A stretch of 52,386 nt of DNA from an uncultured Muribaculaceae bacterium (GTDB taxonomy: Bacteria > Bacteroidota > Bacteroidia > Bacteroidales > Muribaculaceae): NCBI GenBank assembly GCA_910583675.1, contig CAJTYH010000022.1, positions 1 to 52,386 on the forward strand, in the 5' to 3' direction. The notes under the pieces were generated by a model. It was not told the DNA's origin, ran no database searches, and worked only from the letters and a program-made list of their open reading frames with translations. This document shows, piece after piece, positions 27,124 through 33,591 of the stretch (the first letter of the stretch is position 1; the number at the start of each line of letters is the position of its first letter). The position numbers and the translations under genes were made by a program.

Positions 27124-27153
27124 CAGTCCCGGATAAACTTCACTTGAAAACGT

Positions 27154-27184
27154 TTTGCCGTTTCGTGAAAAATGAGTAACTTTG
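27154..27184 (+). promoter_or_regulatory. Bacteroidales-type promoter for rplY
   Basis: TTTG at 27154-27157 and TAACTTTG at 27177-27184 are separated by 19 bases, matching the -33 TTTG / -7 TAnnTTTG consensus of this order. The start codon of rplY lies about 97 bases downstream of the -7 box. It makes the housekeeping block independent of capsule transcription. Confidence 0.75.
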
Positions 27185-27280
27185 CACCGCTTTTGGCCAT
27201 CCGCCACAAGCACTCCCCTGTGTGATGGGAAATTAATTGCACATTAATTTTGAGTAACACAACTAATCAAATCAAAAAGT

Positions 27281-27937
27281 ATGAAAACTTTCCAACTCGC
27301 AGCCGAACCCCGCACCGACCTCGGCAAGAAAGCTGCCAAGACCCTTCGTAGCGAAGGCAAGATCCCTGTAGTGCTCAACGGCGGCGAACCTTTCGCACTC
27401 CCCTTCACCGGCACACTCAAGCCCGGCGAAAAAATCGTTGAAATCGAAAACGGACGTGGCATCATCACCACCGACCTTGCCGTAACCAACGAGGCAGTGC
27501 GCAAGCTTATATATACCCCCGACATCTTCGCAATCGAACTTGACTTGAACGGCGAGAAGAAAATGGCTGTTCTCCGCGAAGTGCAGTTCCACCCCGTAAA
27601 GGACAACATCCTCCACATTGACCTCCTCGAAGTGAACGATACCAAGCCCGTTGTCATCTCCGTTCCCGTGAAGCTCGAAGGTCACGCCGAAGGTGTGAAG
27701 GCTGGTGGTAAGCTCACCCTCTCCATGAAGAAGATCAAGGTAAAGGCTGTATATACCGAAGTACCCGAACGTCTGGTTATCAACGTCGACCACCTCGGCC
27801 TCGGCAAGACCCTCCAGGTTGGCGAACTCCACTTCCCCGGCCTCGAAATGGTTACCCCCAAGGAAGCCGTCGTATGCGCCGTTCAGCTCACCCGCGCCGC
27901 ACGTGGTGCCGCCGCAGCTGCAGCAGCCGGTAAATAA
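27281..27937 (+). CDS. rplY: 50S ribosomal protein L25 / general stress protein Ctc
   Basis: 218 aa of the long (TL5/CTC) form of L25. The N-terminal 5S-rRNA-binding domain (residues about 1-90: MKTFQLAAEPRTDLGKKAAK, LRSEGKIPVVLNGG) is followed by the Ctc domain (about 95-200) and an alanine-rich tail (RAARGAAAAAAAGK). Codon use is strongly biased towards GC-ending codons, as expected for a highly expressed ribosomal gene. It has its own promoter at 27154-27184. The next gene, pth, follows after 116 bases; the rplY-pth-hslR order is a common core arrangement in Bacteroidetes. Confidence 0.97.
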   Translation: MKTFQLAAEPRTDLGKKAAKTLRSEGKIPVVLNGGEPFALPFTGTLKPGEKIVEIENGRGIITTDLAVTNEAVRKLIYTPDIFAIELDLNGEKKMAVLREVQFHPVKDNILHIDLLEVNDTKPVVISVPVKLEGHAEGVKAGGKLTLSMKKIKVKAVYTEVPERLVINVDHLGLGKTLQVGELHFPGLEMVTPKEAVVCAVQLTRAARGAAAAAAAGK

Positions 27938-28053
27938 TCCAATACAGAGACCGGTTCCGGTCTCCTGCAAAACATCAAGAGAGTCTGCAACGCGGCATCC
28001 GTATGCCCGATGCAGATTCTTCTGTATATACAACCCCATAAACCTGCCACAAA

Positions 28054-28617
28054 GTGAAATACCTCATAGTAGGCCTCGGTAACATCGGCTCGGAATATGT
28101 CGGCACACGCCACAACATCGGTTTCCGCATCGTTGACGCGCTTGCCGAAAACATCGGTGCAACATTTTCCACAGACCGGTACGGCGACGTGGCCACGGCA
28201 CGCATCAAGAACAAACAGGTCGTTCTCCTTAAGCCCTCCACTTACATGAACCTGAGTGGAAACGCCGTAAGATACTGGAAAAACAAGGAAAACATCGAAC
28301 TGGAAAACATCCTGGTTCTCGTAGACGACATCGCCCTACCTTTCGGAGCCATCCGCCTAAAAGGCCAGGGGAGTGATGCCGGCCACAACGGCCTTAAAAA
28401 TATAGCACAGATGCTCGGCACTGACGCATACCCGCGCCTGCGATTCGGCATAGGGAACGATTTCCCGCGCGGTTGCCAGATAGACTACGTATTGGGGCAG
28501 TTCACTCTTGACGAGCGCCAACGCATTCCCGTCAGGGTTGACGTGGCCGTAGAGGCCATACGCACATTCGTGCTTGCCGGACTGCAGACCGCCATGTGCG
28601 ACTATAACAACAAATAA
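28054..28617 (+). CDS. pth: Peptidyl-tRNA hydrolase (GTG start)
   Basis: 187 aa. The GTG at 28054 places MKYLIVGLGNIGSEYVGTRH at the normal start of the family. Catalytic and binding residues are visible: His20 in TRHNIGF, the NLSGNAV asparagine, and the aspartate of LVLVDDIALPFG, plus QGSDAGHNGLKNI. The enzyme recycles peptidyl-tRNA released prematurely from ribosomes. It lies between rplY and hslR on the same strand. Confidence 0.97.
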   Translation: MKYLIVGLGNIGSEYVGTRHNIGFRIVDALAENIGATFSTDRYGDVATARIKNKQVVLLKPSTYMNLSGNAVRYWKNKENIELENILVLVDDIALPFGAIRLKGQGSDAGHNGLKNIAQMLGTDAYPRLRFGIGNDFPRGCQIDYVLGQFTLDERQRIPVRVDVAVEAIRTFVLAGLQTAMCDYNNK

Positions 28618-28639
28618 CCCTCCGGGCTACTACATACCG

Positions 28640-29125
28640 ATGAAGACCGAAGTAAGAATCGACAAATGGCTATGGGCAATGCGCATCTTCAAGACACGCA
28701 CCGTGGCCACAGACAGCTGCAAGAAAGGACGCATCACCGTGCGCACCGCCTCCGGGGAAATACTCGCCAAGCCATCGCGAATGATAAAGGTCGACGACAT
28801 AATCAACGTGCGCAAGCCACCTGTCACCTATTCCTTTCGCGTAAAGGCACTGACAGAAAACCGCCTTGGAGCCAAGCTCGTGCCTGAATACATGGAGAAT
28901 ATCACCCCCAAGGAACAATACGACCTTCTGGATGTGATAAGGATAACCGGATTCATAGACAGGCGCAAAGGTCTCGGACGCCCGACCAAACGCGAAGGGC
29001 GCGAACTTGCCCGCTTCACAGACGACATCTACACCGGTGTCAACGACATGTCGGAGATTGAAGACACCACCCCGTCCGAACGTGGCTGGGATTTCGATTT
29101 CGACGAATCAGACTTCACAGACTGA
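28640..29125 (+). CDS. hslR: S4-domain RNA-binding protein, Hsp15 type
   Basis: 161 aa from the ATG at 28640; the open frame begins earlier but overlaps pth. The S4 domain occupies the first 60-70 residues (VRIDKWLWAMRIFKTRTVAT, then ACKKGRITV-like DSCKKGRITV). A basic region with RRKGLGRPTKREGRELARF and an acidic end (WDFDFDESDFTD) follow. Hsp15 proteins bind 50S subunits carrying nascent chains and help recycle them. It is the end of the rplY-pth-hslR block, followed by a strong terminator. Confidence 0.9.
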   Translation: MKTEVRIDKWLWAMRIFKTRTVATDSCKKGRITVRTASGEILAKPSRMIKVDDIINVRKPPVTYSFRVKALTENRLGAKLVPEYMENITPKEQYDLLDVIRITGFIDRRKGLGRPTKREGRELARFTDDIYTGVNDMSEIEDTTPSERGWDFDFDESDFTD

Positions 29126-29190
29126 ATCAGGAAAATTATCAGATCTCCAAGTACGAACAAACTTTGCTGTCCGATAAAAGTAGGACATAG

Positions 29191-29239
29191 CAATAAACAG
29201 ACCCGGCCGCTGAAAATCAGCGGCCGGGTCTGTTTATTG
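29191..29239. terminator. Bidirectional intrinsic terminator, 22-bp stem
   Basis: A perfect 22-bp inverted repeat, 29191-29212 with 29218-29239, around the loop AAAAT. The GC-rich core (ACCCGGCCGCTG) is bordered by A-rich bases on one side and T-rich bases on the other, so it can terminate transcription in both directions. It closes the hslR block and insulates the recombinase gene from read-through. Confidence 0.85.
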
Positions 29240-29281
29240 TCCACCCCAAGCCCCTAAGTCCAAAAGGGACTGCGTCTGATT

Positions 29282-29289
29282 TATATTTG
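29282..29289 (+). promoter_or_regulatory. Probable promoter -7 box of the recombinase gene
   Basis: TATATTTG fits TAnnTTTG 24 bases before the ATG at 29313. I see no good -33 TTTG at the right distance, so this rests on one box and on its position after the terminator. Confidence 0.45.
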
Positions 29290-29312
29290 TATCTGTAAAC
29301 AGCTAAACGCTT

Positions 29313-30539
29313 ATGACATCAATCAAAGTAAAATTGCGTCGCTCCTCTGTCAAGGACAGGGAGGGCACCCTGTTCTACCAGATAATACATCTGCGACAGG
29401 TCAGACAGATATATACCGAACTGCATCTACATGAAGAAGAATGGAACAGCGAGGATTCCTCCGTTATAGTCTCTTCGGTAACGGATTCACAACGGAAAAT
29501 GCATCTTTCATCAATAAAGGAATCGTTGGAAGACGGGATGAGCCGTCTTAAGGCAATAATATCACAGTTTGCCAGCAAAGGCGCACCGTACACAGCTGAT
29601 GATATCGTGACAGCCTATAACGCGCATGTCACAATAACCGGTGTCGTGTCGTTCACCTTTAAACTTATCAACGACATGAAAAAAATAGGCAAAAGATCTA
29701 CAGCGAACCGCTTTGAAGTCTCGCTCAAAAGTTTTCTGCGTTACACAGGGGGACACGAGGTGCCATGGTCTGATCTCACCTCGACATTCGTACTTGGTTA
29801 CGAAGAGTTCCTTATGAGGCGGGGACTGTGCCGCAACTCCACCTCATATTATATGCGCAATCTGCGTTCGGTGGTGAATCGTGCGATAGAGCAGGATCAT
29901 GAGATACCACGCAATCCATTCAAACATGTCTACATGGGGGTGGACAAAACCGTGAAAAGAGCTGTGCCGCTTGACACGGTTTGCAAGATTCGCGACCTTG
30001 ATCTCACCGGCAACTCCTCACTTGATTTCGCCCGAAATGTGTTCATGTTCGCATTCTATACTCGTGGGATGTCGTTTATTGATATCGCTTTTCTTAGGAA
30101 AAGCGATGTTTCAAACGGTGTGATCACTTATTCGCGGCGCAAGACACGACAGAAGCTGCATGTAAGAATCGAACCGGCCACACAAAAGATAATAGATAGC
30201 TTTGGAAAAAATGAATCTGCCTATCTCTTACCGATTCTCTCGGATGGTGGCGACGATGTGGATCTCCAGTATGTGAAATCCTACAACCGTGTGAACCGCA
30301 ATATACAGAAGATAGGCAAGATGTTGGGGCTTGAAACTAAATTAACGCTCTATGTGGCACGCCATGCATGGGCCAGCATCGCACATTCGAATAATGTATC
30401 GCTATTGACTATAAGCAAAGCGATGGGACACGATTCGGAAAGCACCACGCTTATATACCTCCAGTCACTTGACACATCAGCAGTAGACAAGGCAAACAGC
30501 GATATCATAAGGATGATGGATGGAAGAAAGAGAAAATGA
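29313..30539 (+). CDS. Tyrosine-type site-specific recombinase, probable promoter invertase
   Basis: 408 aa. The N-terminal arm and SAM-like core-binding region (TSIKVKLRRSSVKDREG; about 100-200) is followed by the catalytic domain. Catalytic residues visible: Arg in FAFYTRGMSFIDIAFL, the basic TYSRRKTRQK, Arg-His in LYVARHAWAS (the first His of HxxR is replaced by Tyr, as often in this order), His in MGHDSESTT and the nucleophile Tyr in TLIYLQSL. Bacteroides capsule loci often have such a gene beside the promoter it inverts. Here two 19-bp inverted repeats lie 37 and 230 bases after its stop. A general integrase of a lost element is the alternative; I see no other element genes. Confidence 0.9.
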   Translation: MTSIKVKLRRSSVKDREGTLFYQIIHLRQVRQIYTELHLHEEEWNSEDSSVIVSSVTDSQRKMHLSSIKESLEDGMSRLKAIISQFASKGAPYTADDIVTAYNAHVTITGVVSFTFKLINDMKKIGKRSTANRFEVSLKSFLRYTGGHEVPWSDLTSTFVLGYEEFLMRRGLCRNSTSYYMRNLRSVVNRAIEQDHEIPRNPFKHVYMGVDKTVKRAVPLDTVCKIRDLDLTGNSSLDFARNVFMFAFYTRGMSFIDIAFLRKSDVSNGVITYSRRKTRQKLHVRIEPATQKIIDSFGKNESAYLLPILSDGGDDVDLQYVKSYNRVNRNIQKIGKMLGLETKLTLYVARHAWASIAHSNNVSLLTISKAMGHDSESTTLIYLQSLDTSAVDKANSDIIRMMDGRKRK

Positions 30540-30575
30540 CAGATAGGAATCAGATGTTTTGCGAACCGGTAAGAC

Positions 30576-30594
30576 TCTCCGGGAGAAACTTGCA
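30576..30594 (+). repeat. Left inverted repeat of the invertible promoter
   Basis: The 19 bases TCTCCGGGAGAAACTTGCA are the exact reverse complement of 30769-30787. It lies 37 bases after the recombinase stop codon. The half-sites around CCGGGAG resemble the dyad of the right copy but are less symmetrical. Confidence 0.88.
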
Positions 30595-30644
30595 CAGCAT
30601 ATTAATATGTTGGGAATCAATGGTTGGATAGATTTTTAATTAGT

Positions 30645-30674
30645 GGATTCGCCAAACACTTGTTTGGCGAATCC
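30645..30674. other. 13-bp-stem hairpin inside the invertible segment
   Basis: GGATTCGCCAAAC (30645-30657) pairs perfectly with GTTTGGCGAATCC (30662-30674) around ACTT. It could be a terminator for recombinase transcripts or a protein site. It inverts with the promoter but, being a palindrome, reads alike in both orientations. Confidence 0.75.
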
Positions 30675-30768
30675 AACTGAACAGTCTGATATTTTATGCA
30701 GGATCATAAAATATTATCCTCCTAAATACCGTTATTTCCAATAAATTGACTAACTTTGCAGTCTCAAA

Positions 30769-30787
30769 TGCAAGTTTCTCCCGGAGA
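30769..30787 (-). repeat. Right inverted repeat of the invertible promoter
   Basis: TGCAAGTTTCTCCCGGAGA, the reverse complement of 30576-30594. It overlaps a 17-base dyad, GTTTCTCCCGGAGAAAC at 30774-30790, the kind of two-armed core a tyrosine recombinase binds. Confidence 0.88.
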
Positions 30788-30901
30788 AACTGACAAATAT
30801 TAAACGGGAAACGATGAAGAAATAGTGACAAAGACACGTGTGAAACGCCGAGGTAAATTCCTCATTAAAAAATCCTTCTTCTTTTTAGCACAAGCTGGCA
30901 A

Positions 30902-30936
30902 CTGCTTAAAAATCAGGATAATCTGAGATTAAGCAG
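30902..30936 (+). promoter_or_regulatory. Nested hairpin in the upxY leader of locus 2
   Basis: CTGCTTAA (30902-30909) pairs with TTAAGCAG (30929-30936). Inside it TCAG (30913-30916) pairs with CTGA (30923-30926) around a 6-base loop. It lies 37 bases before upxY, within a leader of about 200 bases. Its two-storey form resembles the hairpin at 65-109 before the first antiterminator, though the sequences differ. Confidence 0.4.
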
Positions 30937-30973
30937 GATTTGAAGAATTGCCTTTAAGTCACGAAATCGCCCT

Positions 30974-31510
30974 ATGACCTCCTTCGAAAAACAGTGGTTC
31001 GTTATGCGTGATCTCAAGCGCAGAAATGCCAATGTGCTTGCTATACATGACCTCGCAAAAGCCGGTCTGGAGGTGTTCACCCCGATGAAGCAGATGATAA
31101 TGACTATCGGAGGACATCAGCAGAGGCGCGAAGTCCCGGTTATTCAGGACTTGTTGTTCGTCCACGAAACCAAGGCAACGCTTGACCTCTATGTGGAAAA
31201 ATATCCCCGCCTTCAATACAGGTTCCTTTTCGGCAAATCGCAGAATGAACCCATGACGGTGCGCACGGAAGAGATGGAAAGATTCATCAATGCCGTAAGC
31301 AACACTGATGCCCCATTGTATTATAGACCCGGTGAACTTACCCCGTTGATGTATGGCAAGAAAGTCCGAATCATCGGCGGTTTGTTGAACAACTACGAGG
31401 GACGACTGCTGTCTGTAAAAGGCATGAGGAAACGCCGTCTGATAGTGGAGATCTCCAGACTCATAGCGGCAGCAGTGGAGGTAGAGCCGTCCTATATACA
31501 GTTTGTATGA
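30974..31510 (+). CDS. upxY: UpxY-type transcription antiterminator
   Basis: 178 aa, the normal UpxY length. The NGN domain runs from KQWFVMRDLKRRNANV through QDLLFVHETKATLDLYVEKY; the MTVRTEEMERFINAV segment and a KOW-like GKKVRIIGGLLNNYEGRL (about 128-145) follow. It should bind RNA polymerase in the leader and allow transcription of capsule locus 2. It is the first gene after the invertible promoter. The antiterminator of locus 1 is about 155 residues longer, so the two loci use visibly different versions. Confidence 0.92.
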   Translation: MTSFEKQWFVMRDLKRRNANVLAIHDLAKAGLEVFTPMKQMIMTIGGHQQRREVPVIQDLLFVHETKATLDLYVEKYPRLQYRFLFGKSQNEPMTVRTEEMERFINAVSNTDAPLYYRPGELTPLMYGKKVRIIGGLLNNYEGRLLSVKGMRKRRLIVEISRLIAAAVEVEPSYIQFV

Positions 31511-31541
31511 AAGCCATCCCGGCGTAATTGATGCTATTGAT

Positions 31542-32057
31542 ATGTCCATAGGTCAATCTTCCAACTACATGGATTTCCAAAGGCGTGTTCTTGAGAAAAA
31601 GGTAGTGATAGGCTTTTTCGGGCTTTCCCCTAAAGGGTTGGAAATGGCTGTGAAGGCAGCCAGTGAGGGTTACAAGGTGATATGTTTCGACACGAGGGAT
31701 TTCAAGCGCGACATGGTGAGGAAGGGCATCAGCTTCTCGGACAATGTGAGGGATTCAGACCTCCGAGCGCTTGTAGAACGGGGCATGATATCCGTCTCCT
31801 CAGATTTCAGCCGGATCAGCGACTTGGATATTCTATCCGTGCTCATACCGGTGGAATACATTGACGTTCCGGGAATCTACGATATTGAAGAAATGGCGGG
31901 AATCGTAGCGGACAATATGAAGTGCGGCCTGATAATCTGTTTAGAGGATTTCGATAGGACGGAGAATCTCAAGCTGATAATGGACAAAAGATTGACCTCG
32001 TCGGGTTTCCGCTACAACAGGGATTACGTTTTCGGCGCCTATTCATTGAGTAGCTGA
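31542..32057 (+). CDS. Small Rossmann-like protein resembling the NAD domain of nucleotide-sugar dehydrogenases
   Basis: 171 aa from the ATG at 31542; a TTG at 31503 overlapping upxY is an alternative. After about 20 residues comes KKVVIGFFGLSPKGLEMAVK and YKVICFD, aligning with the GLGYVG loop and the ribose-binding Asp of UDP-sugar dehydrogenases. LVERGMISVSSDFSRISDLD and ILSVLIPV then follow the same fold. The third loop glycine is Ser, and the central and catalytic-Cys domains are absent. It sits where upxZ is found in other capsule loci. It is either a decayed dehydrogenase or a NAD- or sugar-sensing regulator; sequence alone cannot decide. Confidence 0.6.
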   Translation: MSIGQSSNYMDFQRRVLEKKVVIGFFGLSPKGLEMAVKAASEGYKVICFDTRDFKRDMVRKGISFSDNVRDSDLRALVERGMISVSSDFSRISDLDILSVLIPVEYIDVPGIYDIEEMAGIVADNMKCGLIICLEDFDRTENLKLIMDKRLTSSGFRYNRDYVFGAYSLSS

Positions 32058-32102
32058 ACGAACGGCGAAGCGGCTTGATCAATAACACACACCTTTATTG
32101 GA

Positions 32103-32705
32103 ATGACACAGTGGTTATACATAGATTTGATGGTGTTGGTGCTCGTCATGGCACTCCCAGGCATCATCATACCCCATATCCTGTTGATTGCGTTCCGGAA
32201 GAACCTTTTTGACGTGCCCGATCCGCGAAAAATCCACAAATGCGAGATTCCGCGCCTGGGAGGGATCGCATTCTTCCCATCAATACTGCTTGCATTCTTT
32301 CTGCTTTACGGTTTCGGCACCGGGGTAGGCGACGGGACACTGATTCCCTGCCTTTACAGAAATCTCCAACCGATATGTTTCATCTCATCGGGTGCGATAC
32401 TTCTCTATCTGACCGGGATGGCCGATGACCTTTTGGGCGTTAAATACAGGGCGAAGTTCATGGTTCAGGCTGTCTCGGCATTGTTGATCATTACCGGTGG
32501 AATGGAAATAGACGATCTCCACGAGTTCATGGGATTCGCTCATCTGCCTGAAACTGTGGCCATACCACTTACGATATTGCTCATCGTGTTCATCATCAAC
32601 GCCATAATTTTCTGTGACCTTGCGCTCTGGATCGTGGTCAACACCATCCTTACGCATGCAATACATGCAAGGGAGAGAAAGCTGGCACAGGATCTTTACG
32701 TTTGA
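32103..32705 (+). pseudogene. wecA: Truncated WecA/MraY-family initiating glycosyl-1-phosphate transferase
   Basis: 200 aa, while the family runs to about 320-380. The first half is good: PDPRKIHKCEIPRLGGIAFF, and YLTGMADDLLGVKYRAKFMV with the Mg-binding Asp pair. The frame then reaches LIVFIINAI, where LIDGIDGL should follow. Instead it reads IFCDLALWIVVNTILTHAIH and ends after 20 more residues, so the second catalytic region and several helices are missing. An internal deletion or fusion is likely. An intact family member would start the repeat unit on undecaprenyl phosphate; this one is probably inactive. Confidence 0.75.
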
Positions 32706-32752
32706 TTCCCAAAGAGTAAGTAAGTCATCAAAGAATATAACTCATAAATGAT

Positions 32753-33556
32753 ATGAAACTGAAAAATATAATGATCGCCGCAGGGTTCTCCCTCTTGTTA
32801 TTGGCATCGTCGTGTACCTCTTCAAAAAAGATAGCGTATATGCAGAATGCTGTCTACAATCAGGAAGAAACGGTATTGAATCTGAATGAAATAAAGGTGC
32901 AGCCGCATGACCAGTTGTCCATCGTAGTGTCATGCAAGGAACCGGAGCTGGCTCAGCTGTTCAATCTGGTGCAGGCAAACAAAAGGGTCGGACAGACAGC
33001 TCAGCAGCTGCTGCAACAAAACCAAGGAAATGTATCGGTATATACCGTCGACAATTTTGGAGACATAAATTTTCCCGTTTTGGGTGCCATGCACATAGCC
33101 GGATTGAACCGTGAGCAGATTAGCGAGAAGATAAGCCGCGCGCTGATTGACGGTAAATGGGTGGCAGACCCTGTGGTGTCGGTGGAGTTTGTCAACCTGC
33201 ATTTCTCGGTAGTGGGAGAGGTAACCGCCCCCGGCACCTACGCCATCTCCGATGACAAGGTCACGCTTCTGGAAGCCTTGTCAAGAGCCGGAGACCTGAC
33301 AGAGTACGGCGAAAGGGAGATTACCGTGATACGCGAACATGAAGGAAAGAGGACAAAGTACCTTGTGGATCTCAAGGACGACAGCCTGTTCGAATCCCCG
33401 GCATACTATCTCCAGCAAAACGACATTATCTATGTCAAACCCAACAAGGCGGTGGCACGCCGGTCTGAGGACAATCCCAACAACCTTAAGTCTATCAGCC
33501 TCTGGACATCCATAGCATCGCTCCTGACAACAGTGGCTGTCCTTGTGTTCAAATAA
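32753..33556 (+). CDS. wza: Wza-type polysaccharide export lipoprotein, locus 2
   Basis: 267 aa. The signal peptide MKLKNIMIAAGFSLLLLASS is followed by the lipid-anchor Cys21. The Poly_export domain includes IKVQPHDQLSIVVSCKEPEL and VYTVDNFGDINFPVLGAMHI; the SLBB domain includes FSVVGEVTAPGTYAISDDKV and LSRAGDLTEYGEREI. A C-terminal hydrophobic stretch (ISLWTSIASLLTTVAVLVFK) completes it. It is the outer-membrane export channel partner of the kinase that starts 35 bases downstream, and a paralogue of the gene at 2052. Confidence 0.9.
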   Translation: MKLKNIMIAAGFSLLLLASSCTSSKKIAYMQNAVYNQEETVLNLNEIKVQPHDQLSIVVSCKEPELAQLFNLVQANKRVGQTAQQLLQQNQGNVSVYTVDNFGDINFPVLGAMHIAGLNREQISEKISRALIDGKWVADPVVSVEFVNLHFSVVGEVTAPGTYAISDDKVTLLEALSRAGDLTEYGEREITVIREHEGKRTKYLVDLKDDSLFESPAYYLQQNDIIYVKPNKAVARRSEDNPNNLKSISLWTSIASLLTTVAVLVFK

Positions 33557-33591
33557 ATCCTTATCCTTATAACTTTATACGAGAGTATAAA

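Larger units (their letters stand above)
30576..30787 (+). promoter_or_regulatory. Invertible promoter segment of capsule locus 2, in ON orientation
   Basis: This 212-bp segment is bounded by 19-bp perfect inverted repeats. A -7 box TAACTTTG (30751-30758) lies just inside the right repeat and points rightwards to upxY at 30974; a -33 box is not evident. Inversion would turn it towards the recombinase. It is the same design as the invertible capsule promoters known in Bacteroides. The gene-free stretch 30540-30973 holds only this segment, its hairpin and the upxY leader. Confidence 0.8.

Noticed and set aside
27272..28039. 255-codon minus-strand open frame
   Set aside because: Antisense shadow of rplY caused by its strongly biased codon use.
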